Origin: Meandrina meandrites
Lineage: Eukaryota; Cnidaria; Anthozoa; Scleractinia; Meandrinidae
Reading direction: 5' to 3'
DNA: 64,000 nucleotides
NCBI GenBank assembly: GCA_963693305.1
Contig: OY855915.1
Coordinates: 8,135,607 to 8,199,606 of the forward strand
The position numbers were made by a program, and so were the translations under genes. Positions within the stretch are counted from its first letter, which is position 1; every line of letters starts with the position of its first letter. The notes beneath the pieces were generated by a model. That model worked only from the letters and a program-made list of their open reading frames with translations. It was not told the origin of the DNA and did no database searches. Positions 21,597 through 31,640 of this stretch are shown one piece after another.

Positions 21597-23810
21597 CTAC
21601 TTCAATATGAATACTTTGTTAGCTGTAATGCTAGTCACGAGAATACGTCCATCTGGTGCTGTTGCTATTCCAACAGGAACTGGTAAGTGAGTGATAGTTT
21701 TGCCTGTGAAGCGACCGTCTAACGTAAATTGCTGAACTCGGTTATTGCTGCTATCACATACCAGAAGGTTACTTGACCTGTCTACAAGCATACCACGCCG
21801 CCGGTTAAATTGTCCGTCTTGATTCCCTTGTGTTCCAAACTTGTATAAGAACGTTACTGACCGATCGTAAACTTTAACGCAGTTGTTACCTCCATCAGAT
21901 ACGAGAAACATGTTTTTGTAAGGAAGGCAGCTAGTTGGACTGTTGAGTTTCTCTGGGCCGCTGTCTCCAAATATGGAAATAGTTTCTCCTTCCTTTGACA
22001 ACACATGTATTCTATGATTGCCCCACTCGGTTACAACGATGCGTCCTTCATCATCCAAACAAACATCAAGTGGACTCTTAAACTCTCCTTTTCCTGCACC
22101 ACATTTTCCAAAGCTTTTCACAACAGTTCCTGTCTGGATATTTATGTGTTGTATTCTGTGATTCCATTGATCTGCAATTAGAATCTCGTTGTCATTTAAA
22201 AAAGAAACGCCAGCTGGGTGGTTAAATTGTCCAGAATTTGATCCTTGGTTGCCAATTTTCCTTAAACAGTTGCCTTCATTTTCAAATATATAGACACAGT
22301 CTCCCTTGTAATCTGTCACAACTATCTTGCCTTCCGTGTTAAGAGCGATTCCACGAAACGCTTCGGGCACGTCTCCTTGAAAGAATTTTAAGTCCAACTC
22401 ACCAACTACAACAAGTTCACGCTCTTTCACCTGCATAGTAAAAGGACAGGTCGGAAGTTTATCGCCATTGACCTTAACTTCAATGCTGTAGGCGCCCGGT
22501 ACTTTTGGAGTGAATTTAAGCTGAAGATTACCGTCTTCTTTCCCGCTAACCATCACATTTGTTACATCTTTAGCGGGTTCTATAAGAACTTCAACTTGAT
22601 CTGTGAGATCAGCCTGGTTACTCAGCTCCCGCGCAGATGTTTTGGGGCATACAGGGCATAACGTTAACTCTGATTCTACACCAGCCTGGAGAGTTTGTTC
22701 AAGTCCTTCCAGAGTGGAATGAATTGCATTAGCTCCCTCGGTTGTGATATCGCCCAGTGTCAAGCCCTCTACAGAAGCAGCGGAAAATTTGACAAATGTA
22801 GTCTCGTTTTGTTTAGGAGCTTCAACTGTACGCAGCTCTTCAAATCGCTGCTTCAAAGTTTCCTTGTTCCGCATGATATCCGAGCTTGAGCTTCTCTGTG
22901 ACAGATTATTAGCAAACTCAACCGCTTGTTCCATTTGTTTGACCAGCGACTGCGCTTCTTGCATAGCCGAGTTCATTCTCTCGAGTCTCGTCACGCGTGT
23001 AGTCTCGAGTGATACAATCGACTCTCGCTCGCGCTCTCGAATCCTTGCGATCATTTGTTCAGCAGCTTGGGAGACTCCACGTTTAGCAGTTGCGACATTT
23101 CCTTCCAGCTCAGAAATCGTTTCTTTGAATCGTTGGATCACTTCATTAAGCTCGCTTATCTTTTCCTTGATCATTTCAGCGCCTGACATGATGTTGGGTT
23201 TCTCGTCATGGGCTGCTTTGTCGAGTAAAACGATCTCGTGATTTCGGTGATCCGTGACTATGCAAATTTGGCAAACACAAGCTTGACACGAAAAGCAGAA
23301 GAATCTCGTGATTTCTTTCTCGTGGAACTTCTGCGAGCAAAATGGCTGTCGCTTCAGCAAGGCTTCGTAATCTTCTGCTTTAAACTCCTTCACTGGTGTG
23401 ACTTTGTGCCCTTCGAACGATGCCTTTAACATTTCGTGTGCGTTGTAACAGTCTGGGCACATAAATTGCCGACAGTCAAAACAATAGTACATCTGGGAGT
23501 TGGTTTTCCTACATTGGGAACAAGTAATGTTACTTCCATCGCCACTCCGTCGAACAGCAAGGAGACTCAACAAACTGTTGTGGAAGAAACTGCTCGGCAA
23601 ACTTTTGAAGCGATTTCCTTCGGGTAAATCGATAAGAGCTTGACACTCCGGACAGCGGAACTTTCCTTGTTTGTGGCTCGCTCTTGCATGATTCGACAGG
23701 CACTCACAGCAAAATGTGTGAAGACATGATATAGTTTTGGGCTCGTTGTAGATATCGAGACAAATCGAGCAAGTAAGATGTTGCTTGAGGTTTTTCAAAA
23801 GGGACTCCAT
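21597..23810 (-). CDS. TRIM-NHL protein, copy 3, intact
   Basis: Single exon, 737 residues from the shared Met-Glu-Ser start (an in-frame Met lies 15 codons further upstream). RING, B-box 1, B-box 2, coiled coil, filamin domain and six NHL repeats are all present with complete zinc ligands. The linker before the filamin domain differs from copy 1: it has the 'GANAIHSTLEGLEQTL' form shared with copies 4, 5 and 7, and a three-residue 'CPV' duplication near the filamin start. Expected role is RING E3 ubiquitin ligase, with specificity set by the propeller. Propeller surface positions differ from copy 1 at many sites, so partners may differ. Confidence 0.93.
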   Translation of the reverse strand: MESLLKNLKQHLTCSICLDIYNEPKTISCLHTFCCECLSNHARASHKQGKFRCPECQALIDLPEGNRFKSLPSSFFHNSLLSLLAVRRSGDGSNITCSQCRKTNSQMYYCFDCRQFMCPDCYNAHEMLKASFEGHKVTPVKEFKAEDYEALLKRQPFCSQKFHEKEITRFFCFSCQACVCQICIVTDHRNHEIVLLDKAAHDEKPNIMSGAEMIKEKISELNEVIQRFKETISELEGNVATAKRGVSQAAEQMIARIRERERESIVSLETTRVTRLERMNSAMQEAQSLVKQMEQAVEFANNLSQRSSSSDIMRNKETLKQRFEELRTVEAPKQNETTFVKFSAASVEGLTLGDITTEGANAIHSTLEGLEQTLQAGVESELTLCPVCPKTSARELSNQADLTDQVEVLIEPAKDVTNVMVSGKEDGNLQLKFTPKVPGAYSIEVKVNGDKLPTCPFTMQVKERELVVVGELDLKFFQGDVPEAFRGIALNTEGKIVVTDYKGDCVYIFENEGNCLRKIGNQGSNSGQFNHPAGVSFLNDNEILIADQWNHRIQHINIQTGTVVKSFGKCGAGKGEFKSPLDVCLDDEGRIVVTEWGNHRIHVLSKEGETISIFGDSGPEKLNSPTSCLPYKNMFLVSDGGNNCVKVYDRSVTFLYKFGTQGNQDGQFNRRRGMLVDRSSNLLVCDSSNNRVQQFTLDGRFTGKTITHLPVPVGIATAPDGRILVTSITANKVFILK

Positions 23811-23960
23811 CGTTAGGCGTCGCTCGGTAAAGCTTGTGAAACAGAAAAGCCTCAACCTATTTTAGTTTCTGAGAAAACTTTATTATGATTACTGTCTGCT
23901 TGTGGCCAATCAGATGTCGTTGAGGTTCGTTCTGAGCTCTTGAGTTTAACCTTAGGTTCA
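23811..23960 (-). promoter_or_regulatory. 5' flank of TRIM copy 3
   Basis: CCAAT at 23906-23910, 96 bases before the start codon, in the context GTGGCCAATCAGATG. The ACGTCA half-site of copies 1, 2 and 5 is missing here. Confidence 0.35.
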
Positions 23961-24650
23961 GCAATGCTTGATTGTAGTCTGCTCAGACATGTCTTTCATC
24001 AAAATCAAATTCTTTCATCAAATTGAGCTATTAGAAAATTGTAAGCTACGATTAGATGTGACCGTGTTGCAAATTTGTAGCAGACCTCAGAAGGATCAGC
24101 TTTATCCGTGATCGTGTGCTGTTGCTGACTGAAGCTCTTGCAAAACAGATAACCACTTCAAGGTATTATTTCAGATTTCGAGAAAACAGAGATGATTAAC
24201 GTCACGAGACTACTCACGCGTCATGAGATGTTGTTTTTGGAAATCGAATTTCAAAAGATTGGCTGACCTCCATTGTAATCTAAGATTGTTGTTTCATTGC
24301 ATTTAATAATTCATTGTTGTCTGCTTGGAGCGTTGTTTTGATATGATTACGTACAGTATTTTGCAAACATTGGTACGCAATGCGTGCAAAGGCTAGCGTG
24401 GGTTTGCAAAAAATGACGTAAATGACGTATTTTGATTTTTGTTGAGTATTGTGGCTAAATGAATATACAGTGTTACAGGAGTAATATATACTGCGCCTCA
24501 CTCAGTTTATTAAGAAACTTTGTTGAACCACGTGTAATAAGTATCTGTTTGTATTATTTTAACAAGAAGCAAAAATAAAAACAAAAACAAACACAAATAA
24601 AAACAAATAAATTTAAATGGTCAACTCTTAACCTGATTTCGCTCTTTGCA
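23961..24650. repeat. Spacer paralogous to 13940-14690
   Basis: No gene. It contains degenerate TRIM-upstream modules, including CAAGGTATTATTTCAGATTT at about 24159. Confidence 0.6.
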
Positions 24651-24659
24651 CTCCTGCCT

Positions 24660-25790
24660 CGTGCGTCATGGAATTCCGTGAGACTTTCGCCTCAGAAAGT
24701 GATTATCTTAGCAGTATTTGGAATAATAAAGCAATACGAATAAATAATAAGCAAGTTTAATAAAAAAAAACTACCTTGCTTCAGGAATCATTAATGAACA
24801 CGGTCTTCTATTTGATCTAAGTTTAGTCGACTCATTTAGCTACTTCTTGAACAATATTAATAAAGCCAACTATCTTCAATGGGAAGGTCTCCTCCATTCT
24901 ATACCTTCACATTTTAAAACTAACAATGTAACTGTGTCAATGGAAAACAATATCTTTGATGTTAAAAAGATCAAAAGATTATTACTCTTAACTAGTTTCA
25001 GAAAAAGTAAAACCACCGAATGTAATCCTTAAATCGAAGAGTGACGTCAACTTTACAACTGACCAAATTATTCAAATCTTTGCATTGCCGCATTTAGTTG
25101 CACTTGAATCATATGTGAAAGCCTACCTATGCAAAGTAATGAATTCTATTCTCTACACCAACACCAAATTATTCTCAATTTGCTACAAAACGGACGAGCT
25201 GTGTACTTTCTGCAACGCTGAACCTGAAAATTTGTTTCATCTTTTGGCCTTTTCACGCGTCACGAATAATTACCAAAATGTTTTCACGTTCACGCAAAAA
25301 TCAAGGCGATGCCAGTTTAGACTTTAGCGCTCGGAAGGCGTAAAACCGCAAAAATTTGATTTGATTGTTGCATATCACGTTTCGATAGCTTACAAAGTTT
25401 CATCTGTTCAAAACCAAACCACAGAGCTGAAAACAAAGACGTACAATTACCAGAACACTGAAAGAATTGATAATTAAGCCACGAACAAGATATGATTCAC
25501 CAATCACGTCTAATTCAACTCTTCGTTCACGGGTCACGTTTAAGTTAAAAATTGCTTTCACGTGCACGTGAAAAGATCTTGAAATTGGCAATCACGAATC
25601 ACGAAAAAATAAAAGCTTCAATCACGTTTCACGGAAAAATAAATTACTCCAATCACGCTTCACGTAAAAAGTGTAGGGGATCCTCTTTCTACGATTGTTC
25701 TCACTCCAAGCAGTTTTGGATTGATTTTGAATTGTATTGGTACCTGTTACTGAATCAAAAATATTCCCTTTCTATGCGTAATGTTTTTTT
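24660..25790 (+). mobile_element. 3' part of a LINE retrotransposon, interrupted
   Basis: Three coding pieces are recognisable on the plus strand. Bases about 24785-25030 encode a GIINEHGLLFDLS...QWEGLLHSIPSHFK type segment, found near the C-terminus of LINE reverse transcriptases. Bases 25085-25245 encode a zf-RVT-like module with 'CTFCNAEPENLFHLL'. Bases 25683-25790 resume with 'FYDCSHSKQFWIDFELYW'. A frame break lies near 25030 and a foreign segment fills 25246-25680. Upstream reverse transcriptase is absent, so this is a dead, 5'-truncated copy. Its paralog is at 14695-15385. Confidence 0.7.
25246..25680. mobile_element. CACG-rich insertion inside the LINE
   Basis: About 435 bases interrupt the zf-RVT reading frame between the 'FHLL' and 'FYDCSHS' parts. 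The insert is full of TCACG/CGTGA variants (about a dozen 'TCACG' occurrences) and begins and ends with TTCACG-type sequence. No coding capacity. Family not recognised. Confidence 0.5.
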
Positions 25791-26340
25791 TGTGTGTGTG
25801 TTTTTTTGTTTTTTTTTTGTAAATTAGATAACGTTGTAAATATGTGATATAGCGTAATCAATTATCATACTATTTATCTTGTAAATAATTTTCTGTACGT
25901 GATGTAAGTGTAGGCTATAAATATTTAAGTGTAGTCACGTTTGTTTATTTATTTACTTTTATTTTGTTTGTTTTTCTCTTTCTCTATAAGTGTATTGTGA
26001 TTTTTCTTGAATGAAAATATTAAAAAACAATTTCTGTAACGTATAGGCAACAGACTTTTTTTTTGGAAACATACGTACGCAAGGCGTGCAAAGACTAGTG
26101 CGGGTGAAACAATGCATAGTTAAAGATATTTTTCTGACGCATGCAAACAGCTTTGTATATGTTTCTGTTTACCCTTTATTGAAAACGGCAAATGAAATCG
26201 TCAAATCTAAAATCCCAAGAAGTCCAGGCAAAATACTTGTCTGTCATACGAATGGCAAAGATCAAAGAGTATGCAACGAGAAAAGCTTTGCAAATGAACG
26301 CAGTGTTACAATCTGATAACCCCACAAAAATGCACTCCAA
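25791..26340. other. Unassigned AT-rich spacer
   Basis: T-rich and GT-rich tract at 25790-25820, then AT-rich DNA. Bases 26080-26340 resemble 63300-63500. No gene recognised. Confidence 0.45.
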
Positions 26341-26640
26341 CTCAATTTCCTGGTTGTTAAGTAACCAAGCGCTACATCCCGTCTCCAAGTATTGACTGAG
26401 CCCACGGTCTTCGTCTCCAACGCCAACTTTGCTGAGCAACATGACGTATTGTCTGGCGTGACAGTTTTCGGAGAATTTGTGAGTTTTCGTGTTAGTTTTT
26501 TTGAATGGTTTAAAAAAACGGGAACTTCTTGAGTGATTCCACAAAGATTTTACATCTGTGGTCTTAATCTCCCAACTGTAAATAAATGGAATAATCTTTG
26601 TAATCGAGCAACGAATACCACTGGTAAGCTGCTGCGTGAC
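26341..26640. repeat. Duplicated spacer block A, copy 3 (partial)
   Basis: Matches 15391-15690 and 63500-63800. It is cut off at about 26645 by the MITE and inverted flank that follow. Confidence 0.7.
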
Positions 26641-26896
26641 AATAGAGAGCTTAAGCACAGACGTTTTTGAGCCACGAACGGCAACCGGAGGGCGAATATT
26701 TAAGGTTTTGGCGAACTTTTACCTCCAAAAATAAGTTAGAATGCTTTCATTTTAGCACTTACAAATTGAATTTATGAACAAAAGGCTGACAATAGCGCTA
26801 TAAAGACGAGAAGATTCAATTTCCGGCTGCCGTCCGTGGCTCAAAAAAATCTTTGTGGAATCACTCAAGAAGTTCCCGTTTTTTTAAACCATTCAA
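26501..26896. repeat. 50-base inverted flanks around a MITE
   Basis: Bases 26501-26550 are repeated in inverted orientation at 26847-26896. Between them lies a MITE-like segment (about 26662-26847) with inverted ends TTTTTGAGCCACG. The inverted flank is not part of the MITE since its left arm is ordinary block A sequence. Confidence 0.65.
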
Positions 26897-27400
26897 AGAA
26901 AAGCGTCATTAAAATGCGCTAAACAATATAGACTATGGCGAGGTTATCGACAGTGGATGAGGGCTTGATCTCTCCTAAAGAGTCTAGAAGCTAAGGCGCA
27001 CAGGGCGAAAGCTGAAGAAAAAAAGCCACTGAAGTCTGTTGTACAGCTACTGAAGGAATTTATGCAAAAAAGTAATATCCAGAACTCTTTTGGAGTGCGT
27101 TTTATCAAATAACGAACAACAGACTGCAATTTTTTGTAATTATGCTACACACATGAGAATTTCATGATGTCCGCTTTCTCGAGTGTCTAAACATTGAAAC
27201 GTAATTTTGGTACAAGGAAACTGTCCACAATTCTGTCGTAAGTCATTCCAGTAAAACCTTTATAGCTTTCGCCAGGAATCTGGAATTTCTCTAACCTCCT
27301 CTGCAGACGCTGCCAAGGAACACCTGCGCAGGAGGCCGTAATAGCGAGTGTCCTTAATAGCGGTATCCGTTGTCTTCACTGATCTCAACTGACATCTCAT
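26897..27400. mobile_element. Second copy of the possible Tigger-like remnant
   Basis: Aligns with 2690-3190. Frames are interrupted. The family call is tentative. Confidence 0.4.
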
Positions 27401-27900
27401 GGCCATTATGACTGACAGAAACGGAAAAACGCAATGCGTTTAGCTAGCTTTATATCATAGGTTTCGTAGAGCTCACGTGTTGATGAAAATCTAATTTCAC
27501 GCAGTAAACAAATGCCTCGCGACGAGTATTGAGTATTGCGCAAAATACTGCCAGGAACAATTGTTTTTCATATGCGAATTGACGTGGCTTAGAGCCATTC
27601 ATAGAAGTCATAATTTAATGGAGGAGGGGGGGGGGGGGGGGCGGCTTGGCGGGAACCGGGATACCTGAGGTGGCATGAATGGGGAGAAATTGAGAAACAT
27701 TTTGCAGCATTTCGTAATTTTTTTACACTAGAAATGAACAAAGAGGCAGCAACCACTACGGAAAGGGGAAGGAACCGGAAGTAAAAGGTACGGGAAGCGT
27801 GAGGTTCAGAACCCCCAGTCCCCCCTTCCCCCCCCCCCCCCCCCCCCCTTAAATAAGTGGTTGACTCTGCACGACGTTGTTGTTTAGAATGCAAAGTAAA
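27401..27900. repeat. Spacer block with poly-G and poly-C runs
   Basis: Paralog of 3190-3410, with poly-G at about 27625-27642 and poly-C at about 27827-27848. No gene; the minus-strand frame is glycine- and proline-rich because of the runs. Confidence 0.55.
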
Positions 27901-27959
27901 GGTAAATCGAGTTGCTCAGATATAATAAAATCATGCATGGCAGTCAAGGTTAAAACTGT

Positions 27960-27965
27960 TTTATT
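27960..27965 (-). terminator. Predicted polyadenylation signal of TRIM copy 4
   Basis: AATAAA on the minus strand, about 1.3 kb past the stop codon, in the conserved context. Confidence 0.4.
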
Positions 27966-28311
27966 GTAGAGCTCTAATTAAACATGATTTCACATTAAAA
28001 ACGTGGTTGCCATAAGCTGTAACACATCTATCTCTTCTCAAAGGCTTTCAAGTAGTAATACATTATTTCAGTGCTACAAATTAAAAAATCTAAACCATCA
28101 TCTCCCGATTTATTATAAAATCTCTCCTGGAGTATCCTCCGCTAATCTACTTTTATTAGCGATCTCTAAAACTTATTACATATTACAAAAACCTTCATCT
28201 TGTAAATATCTTTAAACTAGTCTTGAATAGTATTGTAAAAATGTTACTAGACTTAAAATAGTGTCCATCAATAAGTAAATTTATTTCCTACTGACACTAT
28301 AACAAGATTAT

Positions 28312-28398
28312 CATCATCATCATCATCATTCAGTCATTCATTCGTTCGTTCGTTCGTTCGTTCGTTCGTTCGCTCGCTCGCTCGCTCGCTCGCTCGCT

Positions 28399-28429
<31 letters not shown>

Positions 28430-28518
28430 TCGTTCGTTCGTTCGTTCGTTCGTTCGTTCGTTCGTTCGTTCGTTCGTTCGTTCGTTCGTTCGTTCGTTCG
28501 TTCGTTCGTTCGTTCATT
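28312..28518. repeat. (TTCG)n/(CTCG)n microsatellite
   Basis: Short (ATC)n, then TTCG tetramers with an internal CTCG block (about 28371-28402). Same position relative to TRIM copy 4 as the ATTC/ATCC arrays near copies 2 and 3. Confidence 0.95.
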
Positions 28519-29183
28519 CATTGCTTACTTCCTAATCCAGGGCTGTATGCAGGATTTTGCATGGGTGTGTGTGAGTGCTGGAGGTGCGACTTTCTAGGGA
28601 GGTCCAGCGGTATCCTTCCACAGGAAATAATAAAAGACAAGTTGTTAAAATACATATTTTCTGCATTCTAAGAGTCATTTTATTCTTCATCGCATTTTCA
28701 TTTCATTCCGTTGGTGTGGCAGGTCTTAATAGACTAATGTATAATAAAAAAGAACTTATTATTTTAAAGAGGTTAAGGAAAATCTGATTTATATTTCCTA
28801 TATCAAACTATTTCTATTATCGCTTTCCATGAAGCGGCGCAAAGATAACAACCAAAAATTAACCGATCTTTTAGCACTTTTCTGCTCTAGTGATAGCATC
28901 TTCATCTTAGTATAGTAGATAATAAGATTTGAATCTCCTCTGGTGAAAAAGAACTTATTAATTATATAATTCCTTTCTCACAAAAAAAAATATCCATCCT
29001 CTCAAACAAACAGAAATATCTACATCGCTTTCCGTGAAGCGGTGCATTGAATTTAGTTTGTTTGATATGTATACTAAATAAATGTATCATTTTTAAACAA
29101 ATTAAAATCATTTCCGACATCATGATACTATTTACTAGATTTATTCACAATATAATTTGCTTACATATTGCTATATGGAAATG
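28519..29183. other. 3' flank of TRIM copy 4
   Basis: Matches 20800-21490 with a deletion around 28910. No gene. Confidence 0.5.
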
Positions 29184-29191
29184 TGACGTCA
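29184..29191. promoter_or_regulatory. TGACGTCA palindrome 3' of TRIM copy 4
   Basis: Intact octamer 97 bases from the stop codon, as in copies 1, 5 and 7. Confidence 0.45.
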
Positions 29192-29287
29192 TACAACGCG
29201 AGACAAAAAAATGAAGAATATTGTCATTGCAGAGACCGCACATTTCAAAACAGGGCTACAAACTAAAAATAGTGTCAAATAAAATAT

Positions 29288-31498
29288 CTACCTTAATACG
29301 TATACTCTGTTAGCTTTAAAGCTAGTCACGAGAATACGTCCATCTGGAGCTGTTGCTATTCCAATAGGATCTGGCAAATGAGTAAGAGTTTTGCCTGTGA
29401 AGCGACCGTCTAACGTAAATTGCTGAACTCGGTGAGTGTTGCCATCACATACCAGAAGATTATTAGAGCTGTCTACAAGCATACCATACGGCCAGTTAAA
29501 TTGTCCATCGTTTTTCCCTCGTGTTCCAAACTTGTATAAGAAAGTTCCTGACTGATCGTAAACTTTAATGCAGTGACTACCTCCATCGGATACGAGAAAC
29601 ATGTTTTTGTGAGGAATGCAGCTAGTTGGACCGTTGAGTTTCTCTGGGCCGCTGTCTCCAAATATTGAAACAGTTTCTCCTTCCTTTGACAGCACATGTA
29701 TCCTATGATTGAGGAACTCGGTTACAACAATGCGTCCTTCATCATCCAAACAAATATCAACTGGATGATTAAACTCTACTTTTCCTGTAACACGTTTTCC
29801 AAAGCTTTTCACAACAGTTCCTGTCTGGATATTTATGTGTTGTATTCTATGATTCCATTTATCTGCAATTAGAATCTCCTTGTCGTTTAAAAATGAAACG
29901 CCAGCTGGGTACTTAAATTGTCCAGAATTTGATCCTTGGCTGCCAATTTTCCTTAAACAGTTGCTTTCTTTTTCAAATGCATAAGCACAGTGTCCCTTGT
30001 AATCTGTCACAACTATCTTGCCTTCCGTGTTAACAGCGATTCCACGAAACTTTTCGGCCACGTCTCCTTGAAAGAACTGTAAGTCCAACTCACCGACTAC
30101 AACAAGTTCACGTTCTTTTACCTGCATAGTAAAAGGACAGGTCGGAAGTTTATCGCCATTGATCTTTACTTCAATGCTGTAGTCGCCCGGTACTTTCGGA
30201 GTAAATTTCAGCTGAAGATTGCAGTCTTCTTTCTTGCTGACCATCACATTTGTTACATCTTTAGCGGGGTCTATCAGAAATTCAACTTGATCTTGAAGGT
30301 TAGCCTGGTTACTTAGCAACCCTTCGGTTGTTTTAGGGCATAACGTGAAAACTGCTTCCACACCAGCCTGGAGAGTTTGGTCAAGTCCTTTCAGAGTGGA
30401 ATGCATTGCATTAGCTCCCTCCGTTAAAATGTCGCCCAATCTCAAGTCCTCTACATGTACAGAAGCCGCGATAAATTTGATAAATGTAGTCTCGTTATGT
30501 ATGGGAACTTCAACCGTGCGCAGCTCTTGAAATCGTTGCTTCAATGTTTCCTTGTTCCGCATGATATCCGAACTTGAGCTTCTCTGTACCAGATTATTAG
30601 CAAACTCAACCGCTTGTTTCATTTGTTTGACCAGGGACTGCGCTTCCTGCAAAGCCGAGTTAATTCTTTCGAGCCTCGTCACGCGTGTAGTCTCGAGTGA
30701 TACAATCGCTTCTCGCTCGCGCTCTCTAATCTCGGCGATCGTTAGTTCAGCCGCTTGCGAAACTCTACGTTTAGCAGTTGCGACATTTCTTTCAAGCTCA
30801 GAAATCGTTTGTTTAAATTGTTGAATCACTTCACTGAGCACACTTATCTTTTGCTTGATCATTTCAACGCCCGACATGATGTTGGGTTTCTCGTCATGGG
30901 CTGCTTTGTCGAGTAAAACGATCTCGTGATTTCGGTGATCCGTGACTACGCAAATTTGGCAAACACAAGCTTGACACGAAGAGCAGAAGAGTCTCGTGAT
31001 TTCTTTCTCGTGGAACTGCTGCGAGCAAAATGGCTGTCGCTTCAGCAAGGCTTCGTAATCTTCTGCTTTAAATTCCTCCACTGGTAAAACTTTGTGCCCT
31101 TCGAACGACGCCTTTAACAATTCGTGTGCGTTGTAACAGTTTGGACACATAAATCGTCCGCAGTCAAAACCATAGTACATCTGGGAGTTGGTTTTCCTAC
31201 ATTGGGAACAAGTCATGCTACTTCCATCGCCAGTTCGTCGAACAGCAAGGAGACTCAACAAACTGTTGTGGAAGAAACTGCTCGGCAAACTTTTGAAGCT
31301 ATTCCCTTCAGGTAAATCGATTTGAGCTTGACACTCCGGACAGCGGAACTTTCCTTGTTTGTGGCTCGCTTCTGCACGATTCGACAGACACTCACAGCAA
31401 AATGTGTGAAGACATGATATGGTTTTGGGTTCGTTGTAGATATCTCGACAAATCGAGCAAGTAAGATGATGCTTGAGGTTTTTCAAAAGGGACTCCAT
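29288..31498 (-). CDS. TRIM-NHL protein, copy 4, intact frame, B-box 1 ligand lost
   Basis: Single exon, 736 residues from the shared start. RING ligands and B-box 2 are complete. In B-box 1 the cysteine at position 110 is glycine ('YYGFDC' instead of 'YYCFDC'), removing one zinc ligand, and D120 is Asn. Coiled coil, filamin and six NHL repeats are present. It is closest to copy 5: both have 'VLSEVIQQFKQTISEL', 'RRVSQAAELTIAEI' and a two-residue 'HV' insertion before the filamin domain. Probably an E3 ligase, but B-box 1 function, often involved in assembly, may be altered. A short upstream in-frame extension of 15 codons exists. Confidence 0.92.
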   Translation of the reverse strand: MESLLKNLKHHLTCSICRDIYNEPKTISCLHTFCCECLSNRAEASHKQGKFRCPECQAQIDLPEGNSFKSLPSSFFHNSLLSLLAVRRTGDGSSMTCSQCRKTNSQMYYGFDCGRFMCPNCYNAHELLKASFEGHKVLPVEEFKAEDYEALLKRQPFCSQQFHEKEITRLFCSSCQACVCQICVVTDHRNHEIVLLDKAAHDEKPNIMSGVEMIKQKISVLSEVIQQFKQTISELERNVATAKRRVSQAAELTIAEIREREREAIVSLETTRVTRLERINSALQEAQSLVKQMKQAVEFANNLVQRSSSSDIMRNKETLKQRFQELRTVEVPIHNETTFIKFIAASVHVEDLRLGDILTEGANAMHSTLKGLDQTLQAGVEAVFTLCPKTTEGLLSNQANLQDQVEFLIDPAKDVTNVMVSKKEDCNLQLKFTPKVPGDYSIEVKINGDKLPTCPFTMQVKERELVVVGELDLQFFQGDVAEKFRGIAVNTEGKIVVTDYKGHCAYAFEKESNCLRKIGSQGSNSGQFKYPAGVSFLNDKEILIADKWNHRIQHINIQTGTVVKSFGKRVTGKVEFNHPVDICLDDEGRIVVTEFLNHRIHVLSKEGETVSIFGDSGPEKLNGPTSCIPHKNMFLVSDGGSHCIKVYDQSGTFLYKFGTRGKNDGQFNWPYGMLVDSSNNLLVCDGNTHRVQQFTLDGRFTGKTLTHLPDPIGIATAPDGRILVTSFKANRVYVLR

Positions 31499-31640
31499 CG
31501 TTAGGCGTCGCTCTGTTAAGTTTGCGAAGCACAACTGTGTCAAGATATTTTAGTTCCTGTGAAAACCATATAAAAATGACGCTACAACTGTCTGCTTTGT
31601 CAAGACATGCCTGTCGCCAATCAAATTTCTTCAAAGGTTT
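31499..31640 (-). promoter_or_regulatory. 5' flank of TRIM copy 4
   Basis: CCAAT at 31617-31621, 119 bases before the start codon. A TGACG half-site lies at about 31577, altered from the ACGTCA of other copies. Confidence 0.3.
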
